Source of the DNA: Anaeromicrobium sp.
Lineage (GTDB): Bacteria > Bacillota > Clostridia > Peptostreptococcales > Thermotaleaceae
Length of the DNA: 39,067 bases
Reading direction: 5' to 3'
Assembly: GCF_025210435.1 (NCBI RefSeq)
Contig: NZ_JAOART010000038.1
Coordinates: forward strand, 1 to 39,067
Below, piece after piece: positions 1-8,215 of this stretch (positions are counted from its first letter, which is position 1; each line of letters starts with the position of its first letter). Made by a program: the position numbers and the translations under genes. The notes under the pieces are model-generated. The model searched no databases and was not told the DNA's origin. It saw nothing but the letters and a program-made list of their open reading frames with translations.

Positions 1-36
1 AGGCAAGAAAAAATAACCCCTTTAGGGGTAGCCTGA
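1..36 (+). CDS. C-terminal end of a TnpB-like protein (partial)
   Basis: The window opens inside a reading frame that gives RQEKITPLGVA followed by a TGA stop at 34-36. This short tail resembles the C-terminal ends of TnpB proteins (RNA-guided nucleases of IS200/IS605-type elements), and the DNA after it is a structured right-end-like sequence, as expected if the guide RNA overlaps the end of tnpB. Only 11 codons are visible, so identity rests on tail likeness plus context. Another frame (GKKK then stop at 14-16) is also open but has no support. Confidence 0.4.
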   Translation, partial: RQEKITPLGVA

Positions 37-140
37 GAAGGAAAGCGGTTGGCAGACCTTTCAATGTGTCTTAAGACACGGCGAGCAACATGCCCTTCTA
101 GGGCTAAAGCAAACCACCCGTTCGACGGGTGGTCATGATT
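30..140 (+). ncRNA. Candidate omega RNA / right end of an IS200/IS605-type element
   Basis: This stretch is non-coding and full of short stems. There is a GTGTCTTAAGACAC-type palindrome around 66-79, a CCCTTCTAGGG hairpin near 93-103, and a perfect 8-bp hairpin 113-120/126-133 (ACCACCCG, loop TTCGA, CGGGTGGT) near the probable element end. TnpB guide RNAs come from the tnpB 3' end plus the element's right end and finish in such a hairpin. The exact right boundary is not visible. It could instead be an unrelated structured RNA or terminator, although no strong T-run follows the hairpin directly. Confidence 0.38.
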
Positions 141-336
141 ATACTTTTTTATCTATATTTTCTCTATTCTATGAATAAAATGGGATGAAAAGGTTTTTTT
201 CTTGGAATTTCAACAAAATTCCCCTTATTTCTTACAAAAAACAAAAAAAGTCTGGTATAAAATGTGGTTATTGTGGTAAAATATCTTAGGTTATTTAAAA
301 AAGCTATTATTATGATAGTTATATGGGTATAAATAA

Positions 337-363
337 AATACAGTTTTTTAAACTGTATTTTTT
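337..363 (+). terminator. Intrinsic terminator-like hairpin
   Basis: A perfect 10-bp stem, AATACAGTTT (337-346) with AAACTGTATT (350-359), is followed by T residues. It sits about 40 bases before the lytic transglycosylase start. It could end transcription coming from the left, or attenuate the gene on its right. The rest of 140-336 holds only AT-rich DNA with weak promoter-like boxes. Confidence 0.5.
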
Positions 364-404
364 ACTTGGAATTATTTATACATTTATAAAAAAGGAGAAT
401 AATT

Positions 405-1097
405 ATGATAGTTAAAAATAATAAGTTAATAATTACCCTACTAATCTTGTGCCTAATGTCTATGGGGACTGTCTATGCAGAAGAGGGAAATGATGAAGAG
501 GTAGTAGAATTATTAGACGAAAAAATATTGAATCTAGAGGAACTTATAAAAGAGATAGAAAAAAAGCAAAGGGTACTTAACAAAATAAGCAGAATTCAAG
601 AATATGTTAAAATGGATTTATCAAGCAACATAGATAAAGTATTGGAAATAGAAAAAAATACTAAATTGGATATGGAGGCTGCTGCTGTGGTGGTGGCTTA
701 TTCAGAAAAATTCAATATAAATCCATCCTTAATATTGGCTGTAATAAAACAGGAGAGTAATTTTAATAAGTATGAAGTAGGAGCCGATGAGGATAGGGGA
801 TATATGCAGGTGATTCCTAGTACGGAAAAGTGGCTAGCCAATAAATTTGGAAAAACAATAGGAATAAAATATGATCCAAGTAAAATATACAATCCAGAAT
901 ATAATATTGGATTAGGAACCATATATTTAAGTATACTTAAGAAGAATTATGGAGAGAACTACAATAAGATATTGTCTGAATATAACAGAGGACCTTATAA
1001 CCTAAAGGCCTATTACAATAAACATAAAACTTATACAACTTCCTATTCAAGGGGAGTCCTAACAAAGGAAAAGAAATATTTAAAGTTTAATAGGTAA
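405..1097 (+). CDS. Secreted lytic transglycosylase (SLT domain)
   Basis: This 230-residue protein probably cleaves the glycan strands of peptidoglycan outside the membrane. Residues 1-25 form a signal peptide (basic start, hydrophobic core, cleavage near VYA-EE). Residues 30-65 are charged and helical, probably coiled coil. The SLT (goose lysozyme-like) domain covers about 95-215. It shows the catalytic Glu in VIKQESNF, then the GYMQV and YNRGP motifs typical of the family. An AAGGAG ribosome site lies 8 bases before the ATG. The gene stands alone between two hairpin terminators. The domain call is firm; the biological role (turnover, sporulation or secretion) is not shown. Confidence 0.9.
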   Translation: MIVKNNKLIITLLILCLMSMGTVYAEEGNDEEVVELLDEKILNLEELIKEIEKKQRVLNKISRIQEYVKMDLSSNIDKVLEIEKNTKLDMEAAAVVVAYSEKFNINPSLILAVIKQESNFNKYEVGADEDRGYMQVIPSTEKWLANKFGKTIGIKYDPSKIYNPEYNIGLGTIYLSILKKNYGENYNKILSEYNRGPYNLKAYYNKHKTYTTSYSRGVLTKEKKYLKFNR

Positions 1098-1101
1098 TTT
1101 A

Positions 1102-1139
1102 AAAGATAAAGAATTGGGGATACCCAATTCTTTATCTTT
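1102..1139. terminator. Strong, probably bidirectional hairpin terminator
   Basis: A near-perfect 17-bp inverted repeat (1102-1118 with 1123-1139, loop GATA) lies just after the lytic transglycosylase stop. The arms are A-rich on the left and T-rich on the right, so the hairpin could work on either strand. Confidence 0.7.
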
Positions 1140-1191
1140 AATTATTAGTAATTAGTAAGTCTCTTTGTATGTTAAAATATTATTTGAGTGC

Positions 1192-1433
1192 ATATAGATT
1201 TCGTGTTCATAAACTTGCTTTATGTGAGCCTACTTCAGGAAAATATATTGAAATTTTTTTCCACCCGAGTCCTTGTCACAAGCGAAAGTGTAAATCTTCG
1301 TAGATAGGTTCATGAGTCATGTTGGAGTAGTATAGGACGTTGTGACGTTCCAGGGTTCCAAAAATTTTCAATATATTTGCCCTTGTAGGCAAGTTACTGA
1401 ATAAAGAAAGCTTACTATTACGAAATCTATATA
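1192..1433. repeat. Palindromic intergenic repeat, long copy with nested inverted repeat
   Basis: The ends are perfect 13-base inverted repeats (ATATAGATTTCGT at 1192-1204, its complement at 1421-1433). The flanks match a shorter copy at 29422-29517, including the inner arms AAACTTGCTT and GGCAAGTTACT. In this copy the small loop is replaced by about 150 bases (about 1234-1385). Those bases carry their own long inverted repeat: 1241-1258 pairs with 1360-1378. No ORF is present. This looks like a MITE or structured repeat with a second one nested inside. It fills most of the gap before rarA. Confidence 0.7.
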
Positions 1434-1492
1434 CACAATAGGTAAAATAAATTGTTTTTCTTAGATTAAATTAACAGGAAAAAGGTGATAAC

Positions 1493-2755
1493 ATGAGACC
1501 ATTGGCCGACTTGATAAGGCCTGAAACCATAGAAGATGTGGTAGGACAAAAGCATATATTAGGAGAAGGTAAACTCTTAAGGCGCCTTGCAGAAAATGGA
1601 CATATACCAAATATGATATTTTATGGACCACCGGGAACAGGTAAAACCACAGTGGCAAATATAATAGCAAATAAAACAGATAAAAGGTTATATAAGCTAA
1701 ATGCCACCAATGCATCCATAAGTGATATAAAAGATATAATAAAGGATTTAGGTAGTATGTTTACGGCTGGTGGAGTATTACTTTATTTAGATGAGATCCA
1801 AAATTTCAATAAAAAACAACAACAATCATTACTCAAATTCATAGAAAATGGCGAAATTACCCTCATATCTAGTACTACGGAAAATCCCTATTTTACCATA
1901 TTTGGGGCCATATTAAGTCGTTCTAGTATATTTGAGTTTAAAAGATTAGAAGAAGAAGATATATTAATTGGGCTTGAAAGAGGTATTAACATATTAAAAG
2001 AATATACAAAAAAAGAAATAACCTATGATAATGATGCACTCCTTTACATGGCTAGGGTAGCTAATGGGGATTTAAGAAGGGGTCTTAATAATTTGGAATT
2101 GGCAGTTTATTCAGGTCCCCATAAGGAAGTTATAATAGATATGGATCTGGCCAAGGAATGTACTCAGACTAGTGGCTTTAAGTATGATAAATTTGGTGAT
2201 AATCACTATGATACCCTAAGTGCTTTTCAAAAGTCCATAAGGGGTAGTGATCCAGATGGGGCTATACATTATTTAGCACGACTAATAAAATCGGGAGACC
2301 TACTTAGCATATGTAGAAGACTATTAGTAATAGCATCAGAGGATATAGGTCTTGCTTATCCAAATGGAATAACTATAGTAAATAATTGTGTGGAAGCTGC
2401 AATGAAATTAGGATTTCCAGAGGCCAAGATTCCATTAGCTCAAGCAGTTATACTACTTGCTAGTTCACCTAAATCTAATTCAGCAATGAATGCCATAAAT
2501 AAGGCACTAAATGAGATAGATACTATGGATATAGGTGATATACCTGTCCATTTAAAAGATGCCCATTACAAAGGTGCATCTAAACTTGGGAGAGGAATAG
2601 AATATAAGTATCCCCATGATTATCCTAATCATTATGTTAAGCAAGAATATTTACCACAAAAACTTAAGAATAATATATATTATGAACCTTCAAATAATAA
2701 GATAGAAAATAGATTTAAAGAACATTTAGGAAATCTACGGGGGAAAAATAAATAG
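1493..2755 (+). CDS. rarA: Replication-associated recombination protein A (AAA+ ATPase)
   Basis: RarA/MgsA is a cytosolic clamp-loader-like ATPase that acts at stalled replication forks. The 420 residues show Walker A GPPGTGKTT (45-53), Walker B LLYLDE (96-101) and sensor 1 STTEN (127-131). The C-terminal part is the usual tetramerisation region, with the family sequence ASEDIGLAYP. Length is typical. The start ATG follows an AAAGGTG ribosome site. The gene stands alone on the plus strand after the palindromic repeat and before trmL, with a gap of about 70 bases. This is a housekeeping gene with nothing odd seen. Confidence 0.96.
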   Translation: MRPLADLIRPETIEDVVGQKHILGEGKLLRRLAENGHIPNMIFYGPPGTGKTTVANIIANKTDKRLYKLNATNASISDIKDIIKDLGSMFTAGGVLLYLDEIQNFNKKQQQSLLKFIENGEITLISSTTENPYFTIFGAILSRSSIFEFKRLEEEDILIGLERGINILKEYTKKEITYDNDALLYMARVANGDLRRGLNNLELAVYSGPHKEVIIDMDLAKECTQTSGFKYDKFGDNHYDTLSAFQKSIRGSDPDGAIHYLARLIKSGDLLSICRRLLVIASEDIGLAYPNGITIVNNCVEAAMKLGFPEAKIPLAQAVILLASSPKSNSAMNAINKALNEIDTMDIGDIPVHLKDAHYKGASKLGRGIEYKYPHDYPNHYVKQEYLPQKLKNNIYYEPSNNKIENRFKEHLGNLRGKNK

Positions 2756-2826
2756 ATTTATTTACCCTATATGGTATAATCAATAGGGTGAAAAATCATA
2801 ATAAAATAAGAAGGGTGTGAAAAAAT

Positions 2827-3297
2827 ATGCCTGTTAATGTAGTGTTATATCAACCAGAAATACCACCAAATACAGGAACTATAGCTAGAACTTGTGCTGC
2901 AACGGGAACAAGTCTACATCTTATAAAACCTTTAGGATTCTCCATAGAGGATAAGCATTTAAAGAGGGCAGGTCTAGATTATTGGTATTTACTAGATTTA
3001 CATATTTATGAAAATGTAGAAGAATTTTTTGAAAAAAACAAGGGTAAAAGGATTTATTTTGGAACTACAAAGGCAAAGTCCTATTATACGGATATGAATT
3101 ATGAAGAAGATTGTTTTATTATGTTTGGTAAAGAAACAGCTGGAATACCAATGGACATACTAAATAAACATATGGATACTTGTATTAAAATACCTATGGT
3201 AAAGAATGAAAAGGCCAGATCCCTTAATCTATCTAATTCTGTAAATATTGTTTTGTACGAAGTTTTAAGACAAATTGGATTTAGAGATTTGATTTAG
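2827..3297 (+). CDS. trmL: tRNA (cytidine(34)-2'-O)-methyltransferase TrmL
   Basis: TrmL methylates the ribose of the wobble base (C34 or cmnm5U34) of certain leucine tRNAs, using SAM. The 156-residue length is right for a minimal SPOUT enzyme. Visible motifs are the N-terminal PEIPPNTGTIAR (10-21), FGKETAGIP (100-108) and the trefoil-knot segment SLNLSNSVNIVLYE (132-145). A TATAAT-like box lies in the preceding gap, near 2774. A GAAGGGTGTG ribosome site precedes the ATG. The call is confident. Confidence 0.95.
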   Translation: MPVNVVLYQPEIPPNTGTIARTCAATGTSLHLIKPLGFSIEDKHLKRAGLDYWYLLDLHIYENVEEFFEKNKGKRIYFGTTKAKSYYTDMNYEEDCFIMFGKETAGIPMDILNKHMDTCIKIPMVKNEKARSLNLSNSVNIVLYEVLRQIGFRDLI

Positions 3298-3367
3298 TTG
3301 TAAAATATTTACAAAATAACAGGAACTACTACAATTTACAAGGGAATTTTACAATAAATTAATAATT

Positions 3368-3404
3368 TTGACATTGTGTTAGTAAATTTAACATTCTCTT
3401 AACA
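3368..3404 (+). promoter_or_regulatory. Candidate PhoP box upstream of Na/Pi symporter
   Basis: Four TTAACA-like hexamers lie in a row: TTGACA 3368-3373, TTAGTA 3379-3384, TTAACA 3388-3393, TTAACA 3399-3404. Their starts are 11, 9 and 11 bases apart. Firmicute PhoP binds TT(A/T/C)ACA repeats spaced about 11 bases apart. More TTTACA hexamers occur at 3308, 3335 and 3348. A TATTAT-type -10 region follows near 3420-3430. The downstream gene is a phosphate transporter, which supports the reading. No phoP/phoR genes are in the window. Confidence 0.5.
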
Positions 3405-3471
3405 AAAGAAGAAGTTAAATATTATATTATATATTTGGATAAACGATAGAATATTGTTAGGAGGTTAACAC

Positions 3472-5097
3472 ATGAAAATTCTCTTTGGAGTATTAGGAGG
3501 ATTAGGTTTATTTCTTTATGGAATGAGCATTATGGGAGATGGTTTACAAAAGTCTGCCGGAGATAGAATGAAAAGAATTATAGAAATCCTCACTAGTAAT
3601 AGAATTATGGGCGTGTTTGTTGGTGCCATAGTAACAGCAGTAGTCCAAAGTTCAAGTGCTACAACAGTAATGGTTGTAGGTTTTGTAAATGCTGGAATAA
3701 TGAACTTAACTCAAGCAACTGGAGTTATTATGGGAGCTAATATTGGTACAACCATAACGGCTCAAATAGCTTCACTAAAGTTAAGTGAGTTAGCTCCTAT
3801 TGTTGTGGCAATAGGTGTAGGTGTTTGGTTATTTGCAAATGATAAAAAGGTTAAAAACATGGCAGAAATATTAATTGGTTTTGGTATATTATTCATAGGA
3901 ATGGATTTAATGAAGGATTCCGTAAAACCATTGAGAGAGTATAGTGGATTTAAAGATATGCTTCTTTCCTTTGGGAATCACACATTTGTAGATTCTTTAA
4001 TGGCCATATTTACAGGATTTTTTGTAACAGCAGTAGTTCAAAGTTCTAGTGCCACAACAGGGATATTAATAGCCCTTGCCAGTGAAGGTTTATTACCTAT
4101 AGAAGCAGCACTTCCAATTTTATTTGGTACAAACATAGGAACTTGTGTAACAGCCATGTTATCAAGTATAGGTGCTAATAAAACTGCTAAAAGAGCCGCA
4201 ATTATACATTTAATGTTTAATGTAACAGGAACAGTTCTATTTATGATAGCATTTAAGAGTATCACAATAAAAATTGTTACTGACTTAACTACACTTCCAG
4301 AGAGACAGCTTGCAAATGCCCATACTATATTTAATATAGTTAATACATTAATACTATTACCTTTTGCACCATTATTAGTTAAATTAGCAAATAAGGCAAT
4401 ACCAATAGATGATATAGAACAATCAGATCAAAAGGGCATAAAATACCTAGATGATAGAATGTTAGAAACTCCATCAATAGCCATGGTTCAGGTTAACAAA
4501 GAAATATTAAACATGGCAAATCTAGTATTAGAAAGTTATGAGTTATCTGTAAAGGCCTTCTTTGAGGGTAGTGAAAAGATTGCTCAAGAGGCATTTAAAC
4601 TTGAAAAAATTATAAACAATATGGAAAGATCTATAGGGGAGTACCTGGTTAAATTATCAAATACGTCCCTATCAGCTAGACAACATGAAATTGTAGATGG
4701 AATGTTTAATACTATAAACGACATTGAAAGAGTTGGAGATCATGCTGATAATATTGCAGAGTTAGCCATATATAAGAAAGACAATAAACTAATATTTAGT
4801 GAAAAGGGTATTAAGGAACTAGGAGAGATGCACGAGAGAGTTCTCAAGTCTTATAAGGAATCTATTTTAGCTCTAGAAACAGGTGATTTAAATATAGCAA
4901 GAAAAATATTAGAGCGAGAAGGCGAAATAGATCATATGGAAAAATCATTAAGAGCTAGCCATATAGGCAGACTTAATAGACAAGAATGTAATACGTCTTC
5001 AGGAGTAATATTCCTAGATATTATAAGTAATTTAGAAAGAATGGGAGATCATACAGCTAAGATTGCCTTTGCCGTGTTAGATTTTCCTGATAGATAA
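3472..5097 (+). CDS. Na+/phosphate symporter with C-terminal PhoU-like domain
   Basis: This 541-residue membrane protein of the NptA/PNaS family probably imports phosphate with sodium. The membrane half (about 1-310) contains the two inverted repeats typical of the family, each with a QSSSATT motif (Gln59 and Gln190), plus the GANIGTT and GTNIGTC sequences. Residues about 340-535 form a cytosolic helical PhoU-like domain, with the two repeated patterns ERVGDHADNIAE and ERMGDHTAKIA. An AGGAGG ribosome site lies 8 bases before the ATG. The gene is monocistronic: a Pho-box-like array lies upstream and a strong terminator downstream. Confidence 0.93.
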   Translation: MKILFGVLGGLGLFLYGMSIMGDGLQKSAGDRMKRIIEILTSNRIMGVFVGAIVTAVVQSSSATTVMVVGFVNAGIMNLTQATGVIMGANIGTTITAQIASLKLSELAPIVVAIGVGVWLFANDKKVKNMAEILIGFGILFIGMDLMKDSVKPLREYSGFKDMLLSFGNHTFVDSLMAIFTGFFVTAVVQSSSATTGILIALASEGLLPIEAALPILFGTNIGTCVTAMLSSIGANKTAKRAAIIHLMFNVTGTVLFMIAFKSITIKIVTDLTTLPERQLANAHTIFNIVNTLILLPFAPLLVKLANKAIPIDDIEQSDQKGIKYLDDRMLETPSIAMVQVNKEILNMANLVLESYELSVKAFFEGSEKIAQEAFKLEKIINNMERSIGEYLVKLSNTSLSARQHEIVDGMFNTINDIERVGDHADNIAELAIYKKDNKLIFSEKGIKELGEMHERVLKSYKESILALETGDLNIARKILEREGEIDHMEKSLRASHIGRLNRQECNTSSGVIFLDIISNLERMGDHTAKIAFAVLDFPDR

Positions 5098-5146
5098 GAA
5101 AAAAAGGTGTAATAAGGGTGGATACCCTTAACTACACCTTTTTTCT
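5097..5146 (+). terminator. Intrinsic terminator after Na/Pi symporter
   Basis: A long stem starts with AAAAAAGGTGTA and continues through AAGGGT. It closes on a GGAT-type loop and ends with ACACCTTTTTT, giving a T-run on the plus strand. Confidence 0.85.
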
Positions 5147-5245
5147 TATAGTGTTCAAAATTTAATATGATAAATATGTTGTAAAAGATAAGTCTTAATA
5201 ATAAACTTATTTATAGGTAAGTATAAAATGAAAGGAGCATATTTC

Positions 5246-6085
5246 ATGAATATAAAAATAATAACAGACAGTTTGTCAGACATTCCTAAGGAATCAATTA
5301 AAAAATATGATATATGTGTCTTACCTCTTAAAGTGAGATTTAAAGAAGTTGAATATGAGGACCAAGTTACAATAACTACGGATGAATTTTTTGAAAAATT
5401 GGAAAAAAGTGAAGAACTTCCCAAAACAGCTCAGGTCATACCCAGTGAATATATTGAAAAAATTGAAAAATATTTAAAAGAAGGTTATGAAATTATAATT
5501 ATAAATGGATCTTCAAAGGTAAGTGGAACCCATCAATCAGCCCTAATAGCAAAAGAGGAAACGGATCCAGAAAAGGTCCATGTGATAGACACCCTATCCC
5601 TTTCCTATGGATGTGGTATTATTGCCGTAGAAGCTGCCAAAATGGCAAAGGAAGGAAAAGGAAGAGAAGAAATAATCCAAAAGGTCAATGAGATGATAGA
5701 TAGGGTGGAAGTATTATTTTCTGTAGAAACTTTAGACTATCTAAAGAAAGGAGGAAGATTAAGTTCTGCTAAAGCTCTCATAGGAAATCTATTAAATGTA
5801 AAGCCCATATTACATATTAGGGATGGAGAAGTGGAAGTTATTGAGAAAGTAAGGGGAAGCAAAAAAATAGTTAAGAAAATGATTGACTTATCTAAAAGCA
5901 TGTCATTAGAAAAAAATATGAAATCAATCACCATTTTACATGGGCAAAATGAAAAAAGTTTCCAAAAATTGAAGGATGAAGTTAAAAAAGAATTAAAACC
6001 AAAGGAAATTCTTGAAAGTCGCATAGGGCCTACAATAGGCACCTATACAGGACCGAGCCTAATCGCCATTGTATTTATGAAGTAA
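5246..6085 (+). CDS. DegV family fatty-acid-binding protein
   Basis: DegV/FakB-type proteins hold a fatty acid for a partner kinase (FakA). Visible features are the N-terminal KIITDSLSDIP, the ligand-loop NGSSKVSGT and the later KKGGRLS motif. With the ATG at 5246 the length is 279 residues, which is normal. That start follows AAAGGAG by 8 bases. An in-frame ATG at 5228 lies before the ribosome site and is less likely. No fakA gene is nearby. The family is certain; the lipid and partner are not shown. Confidence 0.92.
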   Translation: MNIKIITDSLSDIPKESIKKYDICVLPLKVRFKEVEYEDQVTITTDEFFEKLEKSEELPKTAQVIPSEYIEKIEKYLKEGYEIIIINGSSKVSGTHQSALIAKEETDPEKVHVIDTLSLSYGCGIIAVEAAKMAKEGKGREEIIQKVNEMIDRVEVLFSVETLDYLKKGGRLSSAKALIGNLLNVKPILHIRDGEVEVIEKVRGSKKIVKKMIDLSKSMSLEKNMKSITILHGQNEKSFQKLKDEVKKELKPKEILESRIGPTIGTYTGPSLIAIVFMK

Positions 6086-6116
6086 AAAAAAACTTATAGA
6101 CTTGCATAAAAATATA

Positions 6117-6145
6117 TTGATAAATTTTAAACTTTGTTCTATAAT
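6117..6145 (+). promoter_or_regulatory. Sigma-A-type promoter of the glycine reductase operon
   Basis: TTGATA (6117-6122), a 17-base spacer and TATAAT (6140-6145) form a near-consensus promoter. It begins 32 bases after the degV stop and lies just upstream of the glycine riboswitch, so the leader RNA should begin near 6152. Confidence 0.75.
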
Positions 6146-6189
6146 AAAGTTGTAAAAAGAAAAGTGAGAAAATTGTATTAAAAAATCGA

Positions 6190-6384
6190 ATTCTGATTGA
6201 CGAGTGTGGGAGAGAACTAAAATTAGTCGCCGAAGGGACAAGCAAACTATGTTATTGCCAACTGGTTTGTGAATTTCTCAGGCAAAAGGACCGTGCTTTG
6301 ACAGAACTCTGGAAAGCTTTTCAAATAAAAGCACCGACGGAGCAATCCTTAAGGGGAGAATCTCTCAGGTTTACGACAGAGAAA
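6190..6384 (+). promoter_or_regulatory. Tandem glycine riboswitch (gcvT type)
   Basis: Two glycine aptamers follow one another. The first has GGGAGAG, GCCGAAGGGACAAGC, TTCTCAGGCAAAAGGACCG and GACAGAACTCTGG. The second has GCACCGACGGAGCAATCC, GGGGAGAATCTCTCAGG and ACGACAGAG. These are the hallmark segments of gcvT riboswitches, including the short linker between aptamers. A terminator hairpin follows at once and grdX begins 90 bases later. I infer that bound glycine prevents termination and turns on the glycine reductase genes. Family identity is clear by eye; the ON direction is inference from the enzyme's function. Confidence 0.93.
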
Positions 6385-6411
6385 CATGGCATCTTATTTG
6401 CCATGTTTTTA
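6382..6411 (+). terminator. Riboswitch-controlled intrinsic terminator
   Basis: AAACATGGCA (6382-6391) pairs perfectly with TGCCATGTTT (6399-6408), and a T-rich tail follows. It lies directly after the second glycine aptamer and before grdX. It is therefore the likely expression platform of the riboswitch. Confidence 0.85.
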
Positions 6412-6473
6412 TTTTACATGAAAGTGTCATAAAATAAATATGATTGTGACTTTTTAAAAAGTTGGAGGATGAG

Positions 6474-6842
6474 ATGAAAAGAATATTAGTGACGAATAAC
6501 CCAAAGGTGAATGATGAATTTTCCATGGTAGTGGATACTATCTACATAAAGGAAAAGGATTTCATTAAAGTCTTAGAATTGGCTAGAGATAAGATTCATG
6601 AGGGACATAAGTTACTTACCCATCCACTATCATCTAGTATTAAGCCAAATGAAACTCCTTATAAGTCTGTATTGATTTCAAAAGAAGTGGCTAAACTACA
6701 TATGGAATCCTTAATGATTATAGAGAATTCATTGCTAAGTGCTAAAAAATTAATAAATGATAGAAAGACTCCTAATTGGACAGAAAGTATATTAGAAGAT
6801 TTTCAAATCATTGATTTGTCAATAATAAAGAGTGCTATGTAG
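6474..6842 (+). CDS. grdX: GrdX family protein
   Basis: This small cytosolic protein (122 residues) is found at the head of glycine reductase operons; its role is unknown. It has the typical start KRILVTNNPKV and the middle segment THPLSSSIKPNETPYKSV. I chose the ATG at 6474 because GGAGG (6464-6468) lies 5 bases before it; the open frame itself runs back to a TTG at 6462, before the ribosome site. It is the first gene after the glycine riboswitch, 31 bases from trxB. Confidence 0.88.
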   Translation: MKRILVTNNPKVNDEFSMVVDTIYIKEKDFIKVLELARDKIHEGHKLLTHPLSSSIKPNETPYKSVLISKEVAKLHMESLMIIENSLLSAKKLINDRKTPNWTESILEDFQIIDLSIIKSAM

Positions 6843-6873
6843 TTATAAAAAGTAAATTTTAAGGAGGACTAAA

Positions 6874-7818
6874 ATGCAAAAGGTATATGATGTGGTAATA
6901 ATTGGAGCAGGACCTGCAGGATTAGCTGCTGGACTTTATGCATCAAGAGCAAAGCTAAAAACACTAATTCTTGAAAAGGGAAAAGTTGGAGGACAGATAG
7001 TTACGACAAATGAAGTAGCTAACTACCCAGGATCAATTGCAGATGCAACAGGACCTAGCTTAATCGCAAGAATGGTAGAACAAGCGGAAGAATTTGGAGC
7101 AGAAAAGAAAATTGATTCAATTGTGGATGTGGATTTCACTGGAAAAATTAAAGTAGTAAAAGGTGAAAAGGAAGAGTACCATGCAAAGTCAGTAATTATT
7201 GCAACTGGAGCACAACCGAGAAAAATTGGATGCTCAGGTGAAGTAGAATTAACTGGTAAGGGAGTTTCTTACTGTGCAACTTGTGATGCTGACTTCTTTA
7301 CAGATTTAGAAGTATTCGTAATCGGTGGAGGAGACTCTGCAGTAGAAGAAGCAATGTACTTAACTAAGTTTGCCAGAAAAGTAACTATTGTACATAGAAG
7401 AGATGAATTAAGAGCTGCTAAGTCAATTCAAGAAAAAGCATTTAAAAATGATAAAATGGAATTTATGTGGGATACTACTATAGAAGAAATCAAAGGTGAT
7501 GGAATTATTGAGTCTGTAGTATTCAAAAATACTAAGACTGGTGAATTAATTGAGTATGAAGCACATGAAGATGATGGTACATTTGGAATATTCCCATTCA
7601 TTGGATTCTTACCAATTAGTGAAATCTTTGATGGAAAGATTAAACTAGAAAATGGATACATTCCTACTGATGACAACATGAACACAGACGTTGATGGTGT
7701 ATTTGCAGCAGGAGATATTAGAGTAAAATCATTAAGACAGGTAATCACTGCGGCAGCAGATGGTGCAATTGCAGCTGTAACTGCAGAAAAATATATTGAA
7801 CACAATTTTGGTGAATAA
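6874..7818 (+). CDS. trxB: Thioredoxin reductase (NADPH)
   Basis: This flavoenzyme reduces thioredoxin using NADPH and so supplies electrons to glycine reductase. The 314 residues contain the FAD-binding GAGPAG (11-16), the redox pair CATC (Cys134, Cys137), the second nucleotide fold GGGDSA (151-156) and HRR (174-176), which normally contacts the NADPH phosphate. It ends with the FAD-binding motif GVFAAGDIR. An AAGGAGG ribosome site precedes the ATG. It sits in the grd operon just before trxA, as in other glycine-fermenting clostridia. Confidence 0.97.
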   Translation: MQKVYDVVIIGAGPAGLAAGLYASRAKLKTLILEKGKVGGQIVTTNEVANYPGSIADATGPSLIARMVEQAEEFGAEKKIDSIVDVDFTGKIKVVKGEKEEYHAKSVIIATGAQPRKIGCSGEVELTGKGVSYCATCDADFFTDLEVFVIGGGDSAVEEAMYLTKFARKVTIVHRRDELRAAKSIQEKAFKNDKMEFMWDTTIEEIKGDGIIESVVFKNTKTGELIEYEAHEDDGTFGIFPFIGFLPISEIFDGKIKLENGYIPTDDNMNTDVDGVFAAGDIRVKSLRQVITAAADGAIAAVTAEKYIEHNFGE

Positions 7819-7834
7819 AAAAGGAGGTAACAAA

Positions 7835-8155
7835 ATGTTAGCTGTTGATAAGAATACTTTTCAAGAAGAGGTTTTAGAAGCAGATGGTTTCGTTTTAGTA
7901 GATTATTGGAGTGATGGTTGTGAGCCATGCAAGGCTTTAATGCCAGACATAGAAGCTTTAGCTGAGCAATTTGATGGTAAAGTAAAATTCACAAAATTAA
8001 ACACTACTAAAGCTAGAAGATTAGCGATAGGACAAAGAGTTTTAGGACTTCCTACAATCGCTCTTTACAAAGGTGGAGAAAAGATTGCAGAAGTAACTAA
8101 AGATGATGCAAACAAAGCCAATATTGAGGCTATGTTAACTAATAACATTGGTTAA
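7835..8155 (+). CDS. trxA: Thioredoxin with a CEPC active site
   Basis: This 106-residue cytosolic thioredoxin carries electrons from TrxB to the Grd proteins. The active site is G-C29-E-P-C32 instead of the common W-C-G-P-C: both the Trp before the first Cys and the Gly between the cysteines are replaced. Variant sites of this G-C-x-P-C kind are known from glycine-reductase-linked thioredoxins. The cis-Pro loop is LGLPTIALY. The ATG at 7835 follows AAGGAGG by 7 bases; the frame's upstream extension overlaps the trxB end and is not needed. The trxB stop is 16 bases before this start. Confidence 0.95.
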   Translation: MLAVDKNTFQEEVLEADGFVLVDYWSDGCEPCKALMPDIEALAEQFDGKVKFTKLNTTKARRLAIGQRVLGLPTIALYKGGEKIAEVTKDDANKANIEAMLTNNIG

Positions 8156-8215
8156 TAACTTATTATAAGGGGGAATCCCATTTATATAAGTTACAATAAA
8201 AGGGAGGTGGGCTTT

